From: Pseudomonas duriflava
GTDB taxonomy: Bacteria > Pseudomonadota > Gammaproteobacteria > Pseudomonadales > Pseudomonadaceae
Direction: 5' to 3'
Length of the DNA stretch: 64,000 bases
Assembly (NCBI RefSeq): GCF_007830155.1
Contig: NZ_VLKY01000004.1
Span: 248,001 to 312,000 of the forward strand
A model generated the notes under the pieces. It was not told the origin of the DNA. It made no database searches and worked only from the letters and a program-made list of their open reading frames with translations. The position numbers were made by a program, and so were the translations under genes. Shown piece after piece: positions 54,268-63,588 of the stretch; within the stretch, counting starts at the first letter, position 1, and each line of letters starts with the position of its first letter.

Positions 54268-57200
54268 ATGACAGATCAGACACCGTCTTTCGACCAGCTC
54301 TTGCAACGCCTCGACTCGGCCCTGATGGCCGATCGTCACCGTCTTCGCCGCCAGTTAGGCGAGCTTCGCAAACATCCAAACGAGACGAAACTGGCTCAAT
54401 GGATAGAACGTCTCGAGGCCTCGTGCGCTCGTGTGGAGGCGCGTAGGGCCAGCGTGCCAGCCCTGCGTTACGACGATAATCTGCCCATTGCGGCCAAACG
54501 CGATGAGATCAAGGCTGCCTTGGAAAAGCACCAGGTTGTGGTCATCGCAGGCGAAACCGGTTCAGGAAAGACCACGCAGCTTCCCAAGATTTGCCTGGAA
54601 ATGGGGCGTGGCACCAAAGGACTGATCGGACATACCCAGCCTCGTCGTCTGGCGGCACGTAGTGTTGCTGCCCGGGTAGCCGAAGAAATCGGCACGCCGC
54701 TTGGCGAGCTGGTGGGTTATCAGGTGCGCTTCGAGGATCAGAGCAATGAGCGCAGCCTGATCAAGCTGATGACTGACGGTATCCTCCTGGCCGAGACGCA
54801 GCATGATCGTTACCTTGAGCGCTACGATACGATCATTGTGGACGAAGCCCACGAGCGCAGTCTCAACATCGATTTCCTGCTGGGATTCCTGCAAACCCTA
54901 TTGCCGCGACGGCCAGACCTCAAGCTGATCATTACCTCGGCGACGATCGATCTGGAGCGGTTTTCAAAGCATTTCGGCGATGCACCCATTGTGGAGGTGT
55001 CCGGGCGAACCTATCCCGTAGAGACCTGGTATCGTCCGCTGGCGGCCGAGATCGATGAAGACGGTAATCGCATCGAAGAAGACCTGAGTGTGGATCAAGG
55101 CATTCTGGCTGCCTTGGATGAGCTGGACGCTTATGAGCGCAGCGAGAAGAAGCGACCGGGCGATGTACTGGTCTTTCTGCCAGGAGAGCGGGAGATTCGG
55201 GATGCGGCCGAGGTGTTGCGTAAGGCAAATCTCAAGCATACGGAAATTCTTCCGCTCTATGCGCGCCTGACACCTGCTGAGCAGCAAAAGATCTTCCAGT
55301 CTCATCCGGGGCGGCGTGTTGTGCTGGCTACGAACGTAGCGGAAACCTCACTGACCGTACCGGGCATTCGTTACGTGATCGACAGCGGGACCGCACGGAT
55401 CAGTCGGTACAGCTATCGTGCCAAGGTCCAGCGGTTGCCGATTGAGGCCGTGTCCCAGGCCAGCGCCAATCAGCGAAAGGGACGCTGTGGGCGGGTAGAA
55501 CCGGGTATCTGTATCCGCCTTTATAGCGAGGAGGATTTTCTCTCTCGCCCGCATTTTACCGATCCGGAAATCCTGCGGACCAACCTGGCGGCGGTCATTT
55601 TGCAGATGCTGCATTTGCGTTTAGGCCGTATTGAGGACTTCCCCTTTATTGAGCCGCCGGATGGCAAGGCGATCAAGGATGGCTTTACCCTGTTGCAGGA
55701 ACTGTCGGCTGTTAGCCCACAAGGGCAGTTGACACCATTAGGGCGGCAGTTGGCGCGTTTGCCAATTGATCCACGCCTGGGCCGTATGTTGCTCGAAGCG
55801 GCCGAGCAGGGCAGCTTGGCAGAGGTGCTGATTGTAGCCAGTGCACTATCGGTACAGGATCCGCGTGAGCGGCCGGCCGAGCGTCAGCAGGCCGCTGACC
55901 AAGCCCATGCACAGTGGAAAGATCCCGATTCGGACTTCGCGGCCCTGATCAACGTGTGGCATGGCTTTGAGGAGCAGCGGCAGGCGCTAGGCTCCAATGC
56001 ACTGCGCAGTTGGTGCCGTAAGAACTTCCTCAGCTACTTGCGTCTACGCGAGTGGCGAGACGCGCATCGTCAGCTCACGCTCATTTGTCGCGAACTCAGG
56101 CTGCAGACAAACAAGGGCGGCGATGCACGCAAAGGTGACGTGAAAGAGGAGGTGGCCCAGCACCAGACGTCTGGTGAACAGGCTCGCTCTACAGACAAGA
56201 AGGTCAATACCAAGGCGGCGTTGCAAGCAGAAGCCGCCGAGGCCGCTCAACGTGCGAAAGGTTATGCGGCTGTGCATAAAGCCATTCTTTCAGGCTTGCT
56301 CAGTCAGATCGGTAATAGGACCGAGGAGGGGGACTTCCTTGGTGCACGGCAGCGTCGTTTCTGGGTACATCCCTCGAGCGTGATCGGTCGTAAGAAGCCC
56401 AACTGGGTAATGGCGGCCGAACTGGTTGAAACCACCAAGCTGTTCGCGCGAATGGTTGCAAAGATTGAACCGGACTGGGTCGAACCGCTGGCGCGTCATC
56501 TTACCAAGCCCAACTACTTCGAGCCCCACTGGGAGAAGAAGCGCGGACAGGTCATCGCCTATGAGCAAATCACGCTTTACGGCTTGATCATTGTGGCGAG
56601 GCGTCCAGTACATTACGGTCCGATCGATCCAGTCGTTTCACGCGAGCTGTTTATCCGTGAAGGCTTGGTGCGCGGTGAGATTCAGTCGCGCGCCAAATGC
56701 CTGAGCGCTAATCGGCAGCTCCTTGAGCGGCTCGATGAATTAGAGGCCAAGGCACGCCGCCGCGATATCCTGGCTGATGAGGAAACGCTGTTTGACTTCT
56801 ATGCGGCCCGCCTGCCGGAAGATGTCTACCAGACAGCAACTTTCGATAGTTGGTACAAGCGGGAAAGTGCGAAGAATCCGCAGCTTCTGATCATGCGGGA
56901 AGAGGATGTGCTTGCCCGCGAGGCCAGTGAGGTCACAGCAGCGCAATATCCGGACACGCTACGGATCGGTGATCTGCAATTGCCGCTTACCTATGAGTTC
57001 GATCCGACCCATCCGCGTGATGGCGTCACCCTGCGCGTGCCGGCTCCGCTGTTACCGCAATTACCAGCGGAGCGGCTGGACTGGCTTGTGCCCGGGCTGC
57101 TGTATGACAAGGCGGTAGCGCTGGTTCGCAACCTGCCCAAGGCCGTCCGCAAGAACTTCGTTCCGGTACCGGATTTCGTCAGGGCAGCCCTAGATAAAGT

Positions 57201-58317
57201 TGTCTTTGGTCAAGGCTCGCTGTATGAGAGTCTTGCTCGTGAATTGCAGCGAATGACCGGTGCGCGAGTCCCTGAAGAAGCCTGGCCGGAAGCGGCCAAG
57301 CTTCTTGATCGTCATTTGCGCATGAACATAGAGGTAGTGGATGCCGATGGCAAGTATTTGGGTGAAGGTTGGGATTTGTCTGAGCTGACGGCACGGTTTG
57401 CCGAAGCGAGTCAGGCAGCGCTGGCCATTCCCCAGCACAAGGCCGAGCAGCAGAAGCCGGTCGAAGCCAAAGCATTTGCCGCTGTACCAGAGCAGGCCCA
57501 GCAGAAAATCGCCGGGCTTTCCATGACAGTGTATCCCGCGTTGGTAGAAGAGGGTGGTGTTGTTAAGGAAGGCCGCTTCCCCACGGCTTCCGAGGCTGAA
57601 TTCCAGCATCGTCGAGCGCTTCAGCGGCTGCTACTGCAGCAATTGAATGATCAGGTCAAGTTCCTGCGCACCAAACTGCCGGGGCTGACCGAGCTAGGGT
57701 TGCTCTATCGCGAACTAGGCCGTGTAGATGCTCTGGTGGAGGACATTCTGCTGGCCAGTCTGGATAGCTGCATTCTTGAGGGAGAAGCAACACTTCCGCG
57801 GGACGGTGCCGCATTGGCTTCGCTTGCCGAGAAAAAGCGCGGCGGATTGACCGAGCATGCCGAGCGTGTGGCTCGGCTGGTTCTGGATATCCTCAAGCAA
57901 TGGCATGCTTTGCAAAAGCGTTTCAAAGGTAAGATCGACCTGGCCCAGGCTATGGCTTTGAACGATATCAAGCAGCAAATCGCTCATCTGGTCTATCCCA
58001 GGTTCGTTCGCGAAACGCCATTGGAATGGCTCAAGGAGTATCCACGCTACCTCAAGGCTGTTGAGCAGCGCCTGGATAAGGTGGGCTCGCAGGTACAGCG
58101 GGACCGTGTCTGGACTTCGGAGCTAATGGGGTACTGGGATCAGTACAAGGCTCGAGTTGCCAAGCATGCCCAGGAAGGCAAGCGCGACGTGAACCTGATG
58201 TTGTATCGGTGGATGCTGGAAGAGTACCGCGTATCGTTGTTCGCTCAACAGCTAGGAACGCGTATGCCCGTTTCGGATAAGCGCTTGAGTAAACAGTGGC
58301 AGTCAGTCGAGGCTTGA
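54268..58317 (+). CDS. hrpA: ATP-dependent RNA helicase HrpA (DEAH box)
   Basis: About 1349 residues from ATG 54268 (MTDQTPSFDQLL); the ATG at 54247 adds seven residues and neither has a clear Shine-Dalgarno. Motif I is GETGSGKTTQLPKI, motif II DEAHERSLN, motif III TSATIDLERF, and motif VI QRKGRCGRVEPG. After the helicase-associated domain comes the long HrpA-specific C-terminal region (DUF3418). Residues about 620-665 are a charged, Lys/Ala/Glu-rich insert that may be a flexible linker. HrpA acts on RNA; in E. coli it has been linked to fimbrial mRNA processing and ribosome rescue. Confidence 0.94.
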   Translation: MTDQTPSFDQLLQRLDSALMADRHRLRRQLGELRKHPNETKLAQWIERLEASCARVEARRASVPALRYDDNLPIAAKRDEIKAALEKHQVVVIAGETGSGKTTQLPKICLEMGRGTKGLIGHTQPRRLAARSVAARVAEEIGTPLGELVGYQVRFEDQSNERSLIKLMTDGILLAETQHDRYLERYDTIIVDEAHERSLNIDFLLGFLQTLLPRRPDLKLIITSATIDLERFSKHFGDAPIVEVSGRTYPVETWYRPLAAEIDEDGNRIEEDLSVDQGILAALDELDAYERSEKKRPGDVLVFLPGEREIRDAAEVLRKANLKHTEILPLYARLTPAEQQKIFQSHPGRRVVLATNVAETSLTVPGIRYVIDSGTARISRYSYRAKVQRLPIEAVSQASANQRKGRCGRVEPGICIRLYSEEDFLSRPHFTDPEILRTNLAAVILQMLHLRLGRIEDFPFIEPPDGKAIKDGFTLLQELSAVSPQGQLTPLGRQLARLPIDPRLGRMLLEAAEQGSLAEVLIVASALSVQDPRERPAERQQAADQAHAQWKDPDSDFAALINVWHGFEEQRQALGSNALRSWCRKNFLSYLRLREWRDAHRQLTLICRELRLQTNKGGDARKGDVKEEVAQHQTSGEQARSTDKKVNTKAALQAEAAEAAQRAKGYAAVHKAILSGLLSQIGNRTEEGDFLGARQRRFWVHPSSVIGRKKPNWVMAAELVETTKLFARMVAKIEPDWVEPLARHLTKPNYFEPHWEKKRGQVIAYEQITLYGLIIVARRPVHYGPIDPVVSRELFIREGLVRGEIQSRAKCLSANRQLLERLDELEAKARRRDILADEETLFDFYAARLPEDVYQTATFDSWYKRESAKNPQLLIMREEDVLAREASEVTAAQYPDTLRIGDLQLPLTYEFDPTHPRDGVTLRVPAPLLPQLPAERLDWLVPGLLYDKAVALVRNLPKAVRKNFVPVPDFVRAALDKVVFGQGSLYESLARELQRMTGARVPEEAWPEAAKLLDRHLRMNIEVVDADGKYLGEGWDLSELTARFAEASQAALAIPQHKAEQQKPVEAKAFAAVPEQAQQKIAGLSMTVYPALVEEGGVVKEGRFPTASEAEFQHRRALQRLLLQQLNDQVKFLRTKLPGLTELGLLYRELGRVDALVEDILLASLDSCILEGEATLPRDGAALASLAEKKRGGLTEHAERVARLVLDILKQWHALQKRFKGKIDLAQAMALNDIKQQIAHLVYPRFVRETPLEWLKEYPRYLKAVEQRLDKVGSQVQRDRVWTSELMGYWDQYKARVAKHAQEGKRDVNLMLYRWMLEEYRVSLFAQQLGTRMPVSDKRLSKQWQSVEA

Positions 58318-58358
58318 GCGTTTCGATCGTAACGTCCCGTAAATCAGGGCGCAAAGTC

Positions 58359-58383
58359 CTGGTCTACCGGGTTGGTTGGCCAG
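58359..58383 (+). other. Stem-loop downstream of hrpA
   Basis: CTGGTCTACC (58359-58368) pairs with GGTTGGCCAG (58374-58383), nine of ten positions including one wobble, around GGGTT. It is preceded by GGGCGCAAAGTC, a string like the conserved centre of the cyclic-di-GMP-I riboswitch, but the first hairpin of that fold is not recognisable. It is possibly part of the hrpA 3' end. Confidence 0.4.
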
Positions 58384-58646
58384 TCTTCGAAGATTTTGAT
58401 AGCCCAAACAGCACGCCCGGCTGTCCTTTAGGCCTAAAGCATTCTCGTTCCAATAAGAAGTGCGGGTGTAGCGGAGTTAACTATCACTACCGCAAGTGCC
58501 AAAGCAGCAGGCTTGGCCAGTGCGCTTCATCTTGGGTAGTGTAGTGGTCGGCTGAGGCATTTTCACTGGAGCGGCTAACCAAACGAATAGCCGGACATGG
58601 AAAGTGACAAGATCAAGGCTTTACGTGTGGATAACAGGATAAAGAA

Positions 58647-58667
58647 TACCCTTACTGGTTAAGGGTA
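58647..58667. repeat. Inverted repeat upstream of the LysE gene
   Basis: TACCCTTA (58647-58654) and TAAGGGTA (58660-58667) are perfect reverse complements with a five-base centre. It lies 72 bases before the ATG, in promoter range, so an operator is possible. Confidence 0.5.
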
Positions 58668-58738
58668 ATTTCCTTCAATACGGCTTTTTCATTGGGTATT
58701 AACGTGTTTCGCGTCTTGATTACGCGAGTGAGTACCTA

Positions 58739-59341
58739 ATGGACATGCTTTTTCCCATGGCTGCCTTTGCGCTGGCCTCTTCTATATCCCCAGGGCCCGT
58801 CAACCTGGTTGCGCTTGGAGCAGGCGCCCGTCATGGTTTCTTGAGCAGTTTGCAACATGTGACCGGGGCGACTGTAGGGTTTACTGTCTTACTGCTTTCG
58901 ATTGGGCTTGGGTTGTATAAGCTGCTCGGGCATGTGTCAGGCTTGATTCAGCTTATTCAATGGGGTGGGGTCGTTTTTCTTCTGTATATGGCCTATCAAC
59001 TGGCACGGGATGATGGAAGCTTAGGGGCTAACTCTGTTGAGAACCGACCCTCGTTGTATCGAGGAGCACTGATGCAATGGCTAAACCCTAAGGCATGGTT
59101 AGCTTCGTTAGCAGGGATGGGCGCTTATGCAGCAGATGGAGACGTTATAAAGGTTTGGCAGTTTGCTGCACTGTATTTTGTTGTCTGCTATGGCTCGATT
59201 GCCTGCTGGGCCTATGCCGGCAGTTTTCTCAAGAGCTATGTGCAGCAGCCTCGCCGTATTCGGCTACTCAATCGGATCATGGCCGCTTTGCTGGCGGGCA
59301 GTGCGTTCTATCTATTGAAGGGCGGAGCTCTTCAGCCCTGA
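58739..59341 (+). CDS. LysE/RhtB-family amino acid exporter
   Basis: 200 residues, about five to six helices. The N-terminus ALASSISPGPVNLVALGAGARHG carries the PGP motif of LysE-family exporters, and MQWLNPKAWLASLA is the second conserved signature. Exports an amino acid or derivative; which one is not readable. The 3' end overlaps the convergent AraC gene by ten bases. Pairing with an AraC regulator is typical, though they do not share a promoter. Confidence 0.85.
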   Translation: MDMLFPMAAFALASSISPGPVNLVALGAGARHGFLSSLQHVTGATVGFTVLLLSIGLGLYKLLGHVSGLIQLIQWGGVVFLLYMAYQLARDDGSLGANSVENRPSLYRGALMQWLNPKAWLASLAGMGAYAADGDVIKVWQFAALYFVVCYGSIACWAYAGSFLKSYVQQPRRIRLLNRIMAALLAGSAFYLLKGGALQP

Positions 59342-60150
59342 TAATGACCTGGGGTCGCAGCCAAGTGCTTTTTGAACATGCGTTGAAAATGCGCCTGATC
59401 GGAAAAACCGGCAGCCGCTGCCACTTCTGCAAGGCCGCGACCTTCTTTTAGCCACTGCCGGCTGCGCTGAATCCGGCGGTTGATCAGGTACGCATGAGGC
59501 GTCATACCGTAGTGCTGTTTAAACGCTCGAATCAAATAGGACGGTGACAGATTGGCAGCCAGGCAAATGTCATCCAGCCTGAGCGCTTCGGTGCAGTGTT
59601 CGCCGATAAACCTGGCTGCTCGCTGAAGAGATTCAAGTGGCTGGGCTGGAAGCGTGAGCGACTTCGGGCCAAGGCGCTGTTGCAGTAGGGTGAAAAACTC
59701 GATTGCGCTACTGTGCCGGTGGAGCGTGTCAGCATCCGGATCAGTCAGCATGTCGTATAGCTGATTGAGCGCTCGATACAGAACGGTATCGCCAGTATGG
59801 GTCACAGCAAAGGCCGAGAATCCAGCGGCCACATCTGCTCCTAACTCATGCTGGAGCTGCCCCAGCCAGGCGGTATCTACATAGAACATTCGATACGCCC
59901 AGGGCTCATTCTCGATCGGATTGCATGCATGAACGGCCTGAGGATTCATCAGGACGACATCGCCCTGAGCGATGTGCATCAGATGATGGCCATTAAGGTA
60001 AGTGCTACGGCCAGCCGTAATCGCACCGATGGAAAACGTGTCATGGGAGTGCCTTGCATAGCAGACCTTACGACCATCCAGAACTTCTCGTGCCTCGATA
60101 AATGGTAGGGATTCATCACGCCAGAAGCGGGATAGAGAGGAAGTAGGCAT
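59332..60150 (-). CDS. AraC-family transcriptional regulator
   Basis: 272 residues from ATG 60150; a GTG at 60189 would add 13. The N-terminal cupin sensor domain contains RHSHDTFSIGAITAG and NPQAVHACNPIE. The C-terminal double helix-turn-helix has RLDDICLAANLSPSYLIRAF, then GMTPHAYLINRRIQRSRQWL, then FSDQAHFQRMFKKHLAATPG. The architecture matches regulators of amino acid exporter genes. The adjacent LysE gene is the natural candidate target, by context only. Confidence 0.86.
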   Translation of the reverse strand: MPTSSLSRFWRDESLPFIEAREVLDGRKVCYARHSHDTFSIGAITAGRSTYLNGHHLMHIAQGDVVLMNPQAVHACNPIENEPWAYRMFYVDTAWLGQLQHELGADVAAGFSAFAVTHTGDTVLYRALNQLYDMLTDPDADTLHRHSSAIEFFTLLQQRLGPKSLTLPAQPLESLQRAARFIGEHCTEALRLDDICLAANLSPSYLIRAFKQHYGMTPHAYLINRRIQRSRQWLKEGRGLAEVAAAAGFSDQAHFQRMFKKHLAATPGHYQG

Positions 60151-60318
60151 GGTAGATAGACTGACCTCATTCGGCTGGACTTCCCTCACTATAGCAATGC
60201 CCGCCGTTATATAGGCACCCTCGCAAACAGAGCATCCTGTCGGTCAAGCGGGCTGCTTGTTCAACAGCGTCATATCCTTAGGATTTAGTAATCGTAGTTT
60301 CTTTTCCCTGGAGGTCTC

Positions 60319-60648
60319 ATGAGTACATTGGAGCAGGAGATCGAGCGCAGGATTGCTAGAGAGGTCGAGGCCTGGCAAAAGCAGGTGACTGGCAAGGGCG
60401 AGCCGTTGAAAATTGATGAGGGATGGCTACAAACGCCAGAAGGATTGCGTATGCCTTTCCGGGTTCTCAAGAATGCCGGCATTCCTCCCCGTGAAATAGA
60501 TTTGTTTCATCAGCGTGCTCAATTGAAAGCGAACATCGAGGCTGAGCAGGATTCCGCAACGCGAAAACAGTTACAGCAAAAGCTTAGTGAGCTGGAGCAG
60601 CAGATTGCCTTTCGCTTGGAAAAGCTCCGGCAGCTAGGCAAAGGCTAA
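60319..60648 (+). CDS. DUF1992 (DnaJ-C28-like) small protein
   Basis: 109 residues. EQEIERRIAREVEAWQKQ with GKGEPLKIDEGW and later MPFRVLKNAGIPPREID follow the DUF1992 pattern (GKGKPL, then RxLKNAGxxPxE). The C-terminal part (residues about 70-105) is a charged helix likely to form a coiled coil (QQKLSELEQQIAFRLEKL). GGAGG precedes the ATG. No DnaJ domain is attached. Function of the bacterial single-domain proteins is unknown. Confidence 0.7.
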   Translation: MSTLEQEIERRIAREVEAWQKQVTGKGEPLKIDEGWLQTPEGLRMPFRVLKNAGIPPREIDLFHQRAQLKANIEAEQDSATRKQLQQKLSELEQQIAFRLEKLRQLGKG

Positions 60649-60717
60649 TAGCGCCTTACAGGTAGGTCTAGCCGTAACCAGGTCTACCTGGGCTTTAACT
60701 TGAGCTATAAAAGTGGG

Positions 60718-61497
60718 TCATGTCTTAGTCTTGGCTAGCCACTGGCCGACAATTCTCTGGTATTCACCGGTAGCCTTGTTGAGATGCAGCCATTGATCCA
60801 CATACGCCTTCCAGGTTACATCGTCACGAGGCAACAGAAACGCTTTTTGGCTGTACTGCATGGGTTTGTCAGGGTTTACAGCGCACAGCGAAGGGTAGTG
60901 GGTCTGCTGGAAAAGGGCTTCCGAGGCGTCAGTGATCATGACATCGGCTTGCTTGTTGACCAGGTGTTCGAAAATGGTGACGTTATCCTTAAATAATGTC
61001 AGTTGCGCCTGTGGTAGTTCCCGGCGAGCAAAGGCCTCGTTGGTACCACCTGGCGGTTCTATCAGGCGAACCGAAGGCTTATTGATTTGCTCAATGGTTT
61101 CATAGCGTTTGGTGTCCTCGCAACGCACAAACGGAATCTTGCCGTCGACGGTAATCGCGTCGCTAAAAAAGGCCTTTTTCTGGCGTTCAAGCGAAATCGA
61201 GACACCACCAACGGCCATGTCGCATTCTTTTGCAAGAAAGTCCGGCATCAGGGTTTTCCAGGTGGTTTTTACCCACTCCACTTGTACTCCCAGGCTACGG
61301 GCCAGCGACTCGGCCATGGCAATCTCAATACCTTCATAATTGCCATCTTCTCGAAGGTAGGTATAGGGCTTGTAGTCCCCTGTTGTGCAGACCTTTAAAG
61401 TGCCGTCTTGGAGCACACTGTCGAGACGGGAAGGAGAGCTTTCCGCATGGGCCGTACCCATCGCTATGATTAAACTAGCTACCCATGTTCCTCTCAT
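60718..61497 (-). CDS. PheC-like periplasmic cyclohexadienyl dehydratase or related binding protein
   Basis: 259 residues with a signal peptide (WVASLIIAMGTAHA). It has the fold of amino-acid binding proteins and resembles cyclohexadienyl dehydratase PheC: LKVCTTGDYKPYTYLREDGN, then DMAVGGVSISLERQKKAFFS, then EPPGGTNEAFARRELPQAQL, ITDASEALFQ and YVDQWLHLN. PheC converts prephenate or arogenate to phenylpyruvate or phenylalanine in the periplasm. Catalytic Lys and Glu residues cannot be verified by eye, so a plain binding protein remains possible. Single gene. Confidence 0.7.
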   Translation of the reverse strand: MRGTWVASLIIAMGTAHAESSPSRLDSVLQDGTLKVCTTGDYKPYTYLREDGNYEGIEIAMAESLARSLGVQVEWVKTTWKTLMPDFLAKECDMAVGGVSISLERQKKAFFSDAITVDGKIPFVRCEDTKRYETIEQINKPSVRLIEPPGGTNEAFARRELPQAQLTLFKDNVTIFEHLVNKQADVMITDASEALFQQTHYPSLCAVNPDKPMQYSQKAFLLPRDDVTWKAYVDQWLHLNKATGEYQRIVGQWLAKTKT

Positions 61498-61657
61498 TAT
61501 GCTGGATCCTTTTGCTGTTATTTTCAGGGTGGATGCACGCTACCGGAAGGGAACGGAGGGCTCAAGGAGAAAGCCAGAACCGATGGCCTGAAACATCGAA
61601 CTGCCAGGTCACCTCTAGGTCCATTCTTTACAGCCCTCTATTTGATGAGAGTTTCCT

Positions 61658-61858
61658 ATGTATCCGAACCGCCTGCCTGAAACTCGTATCTGCATCCCTG
61701 GCGCCTGCTTTGCCCAGGTATGGAAAGCCAGTGACGATAATGCCCCATTGGAAAACGTGCCAGGAGGTAGTTACGACGTAGACGAAGACTTTGTGACCTC
61801 TGTGGGAGATGAAGAGGCGTTAGAGTCTGAAGGTGAGTCAGAGGACGGCACACAGTAA
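61658..61858 (+). CDS. Possible small acidic protein
   Basis: 66 residues. The last third is strongly acidic (DVDEDFVTSVGDEEALESEG), the first half contains ICIPGACF. The ATG has only a weak GAGAG upstream. A 68-residue frame on the other strand covers the same bases, but its composition is less natural. I do not recognise a family. Confidence 0.35.
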   Translation: MYPNRLPETRICIPGACFAQVWKASDDNAPLENVPGGSYDVDEDFVTSVGDEEALESEGESEDGTQ

Positions 61859-62253
61859 ACACCGTCTTGTATGTTCTTTCGTTGTTAATCGATCAACGTT
61901 CAGGCTTGAAGCGTTTGGTTCGGAGTGCTTTCAAGCCAGCGCCTAAATATGCCGTTTCCCCTATTTTTCAGGCGACTGCCTATGCTTTTGCTAAGTAGTT
62001 GAGTTGTCGCGCCTGTAGGCCAGCATTTTGCATACTGGCCACCTATAGGGTGCCGTAGAACGTTGTGTTACCGGCTACCCTGCCTGATAGGTTTTCCATG
62101 TTGGTATATGTCGATGGGCATCCGTGCGTCAAAAACGGTCGTAAAAGAAGAATAAATGTCAGTTGACCTAGGCTTTTGGCCATACCTCATGATGTTACCG
62201 GAACGAAAACTTCATCAGCCGGTTTTTTATTCGAGAATACAAAAGGGAACACC
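61859..62253. other. Intergenic region upstream of dctP
   Basis: 395 bases without a credible gene. A sigma-54-like sequence lies at 62017-62032. No other structure stands out. Confidence 0.45.
62017..62032 (+). promoter_or_regulatory. Weak sigma-54-like promoter upstream of dctP
   Basis: AGGCCAGCATTTTGCA keeps the invariant GG and GC and the TTGCA of the -12 element, but three bases of the -24 element deviate. The leader to the dctP ATG would be about 210 bases. Dicarboxylate uptake genes in pseudomonads are known to use RpoN, which is the only reason to list it. Confidence 0.25.
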
Positions 62254-63249
62254 ATGTTCAAATTTGTCGCTATGACGCTGTTTGCGGCATCACTGACCAT
62301 CGCTCCGGCGGCTTCGGCCCTTGCCGACGAGCCAGTTATTATCAAGTTTTCCCATGTGGTTTCAGACGACACGCCTAAGGGAAAGGGCGCTCGACTGTTC
62401 CAGAAACTGGTACAGGAACGATTAGCCGGTAAGGTCAAGGTCGAGGTTTACCCTAACTCGACACTATATGGCGATGAAGACGAACTGGATGCTCTAATAC
62501 GCAACGATGTACAGATGCTAGCTCCTTCGCTTTCCAAATTTGATCAGTACACCAAGCAGCTCGAAGTCTTCGATATGCCGTTCCTGTTCGATGACATGGA
62601 AGCTGTCAAGCGGTTTCAGCGTCGCGATAAAAGCCGTGAGTTATTGGGCTCCATGGCTTCACACGGGATCTATGGCCTGGCCTATTGGAACAATGGCATG
62701 AAGCAACTGACTGCTACACGGGAGCTGCGCAAGCCGGACGATGCCAAGAATCTTGCTTTCCGTATTCAGGCCTCTAACCTGCTAGACGAGCAGTTCAAGC
62801 AGATCGGTGCCAAAGCAGTGAAGTTGCCGTTCAACCAGTCCTATAAGGCGCTTAAGTCGGGTCAAGTCCAGGGCACAGAAAACACTTGGTCCAACTTATA
62901 TAGCCAGAAGATTAATACCGTTCAGCCTTACATCACGGAAAGCAATCACGGCGTATTGGCCTATATGCTGATCACTAATTCCAAATTCTGGAACAGTTTG
63001 CCCTTTGCGATTCGTAGCCAGCTGGAACAGATCTCGGATGAGGTAACGCAGGTCGTTAATAAAGAGGCCGAGAGTATTAATGCGAAAGACCGGGAAAACA
63101 TTGTCAACTCCGGTTCCAGTAAGCTGATCAGTCTGACCGCAGCTGAGCGCGCCGCTTGGCGCAAGACCATGGCTCCCTTGCTAAAGAGTTATGAAGCGAA
63201 GATTGGGGCCGATGTCCTTCATGCCGCTCAGTTGGTCAATCGTCGCTAA
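62254..63249 (+). CDS. dctP: TRAP transporter solute-binding protein DctP
   Basis: 331 residues from ATG 62254 with AAGGG upstream and a signal peptide (TLFAASLTIAPAASALA). DctP-family motifs: IKFSHVVSDDTPKGKGA, EVYPNSTLYGDEDELDAL, FRIQASNLL (the Arg that binds the carboxylate is in this region) and QVQGTENTWSNLY. C4-dicarboxylates such as succinate, malate and fumarate are the usual ligands. The membrane partners DctQ and DctM are not downstream; a hairpin and an unrelated gene follow. The protein may serve a distant transporter. Confidence 0.88.
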   Translation: MFKFVAMTLFAASLTIAPAASALADEPVIIKFSHVVSDDTPKGKGARLFQKLVQERLAGKVKVEVYPNSTLYGDEDELDALIRNDVQMLAPSLSKFDQYTKQLEVFDMPFLFDDMEAVKRFQRRDKSRELLGSMASHGIYGLAYWNNGMKQLTATRELRKPDDAKNLAFRIQASNLLDEQFKQIGAKAVKLPFNQSYKALKSGQVQGTENTWSNLYSQKINTVQPYITESNHGVLAYMLITNSKFWNSLPFAIRSQLEQISDEVTQVVNKEAESINAKDRENIVNSGSSKLISLTAAERAAWRKTMAPLLKSYEAKIGADVLHAAQLVNRR

Positions 63250-63280
63250 GTATTCAGTTCTTATCTAGCCATTCCTTGCT

Positions 63281-63314
63281 TTGGCTATGCCCTTCACTTG
63301 AAAGGCATAGCCAA
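63281..63314 (+). terminator. Hairpin terminator of dctP
   Basis: TTGGCTATGCC (63281-63291) and GGCATAGCCAA (63304-63314) are perfect 11-base complements, 32 bases after the dctP stop, followed by a T-rich stretch (TGATCTTTCTCT). Confidence 0.65.
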
Positions 63315-63588
63315 TGATCTTTCTCTACGCCTTTCTTTAGGTATTGTCCGGTTTGGCCGCCTAAAAACACTGCTGTGTTGGCTTTTAAAGAGCTGGCTCT
63401 GCCTCTTCCTGTCTTTCGTTACGGCTTGGTCTTAAGAGTTGACCTGGATTTCAAGTCCGCTTGCCGACTCCTGATCGCTTGTATAACTAGGGGTAGCTGT
63501 CCGCTAGTCGTCTCTTTTGGAATGTCTTGAGCAGAGGAACAGTAGATGTTTTTCTTGTTCAAACAGGGAAAACCTAAAGGAGCGCGCC

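Larger units (their letters stand above)
58318..58738. other. Intergenic region between hrpA and the LysE gene
   Basis: 421 bases without a credible gene. It contains two stem-loops, listed separately, and a dyad TCTTCGAAGA followed by TTTT (58383-58396) that may help end hrpA transcription. Confidence 0.5.

Noticed and set aside
54420-57990. Several long minus-strand frames within hrpA
   Set aside because: They are antisense shadows of a highly biased coding sequence and resemble no protein.
61656-61862. 68-residue minus-strand frame
   Set aside because: It mirrors the acidic plus-strand frame and has poorer amino-acid usage; probably its shadow.
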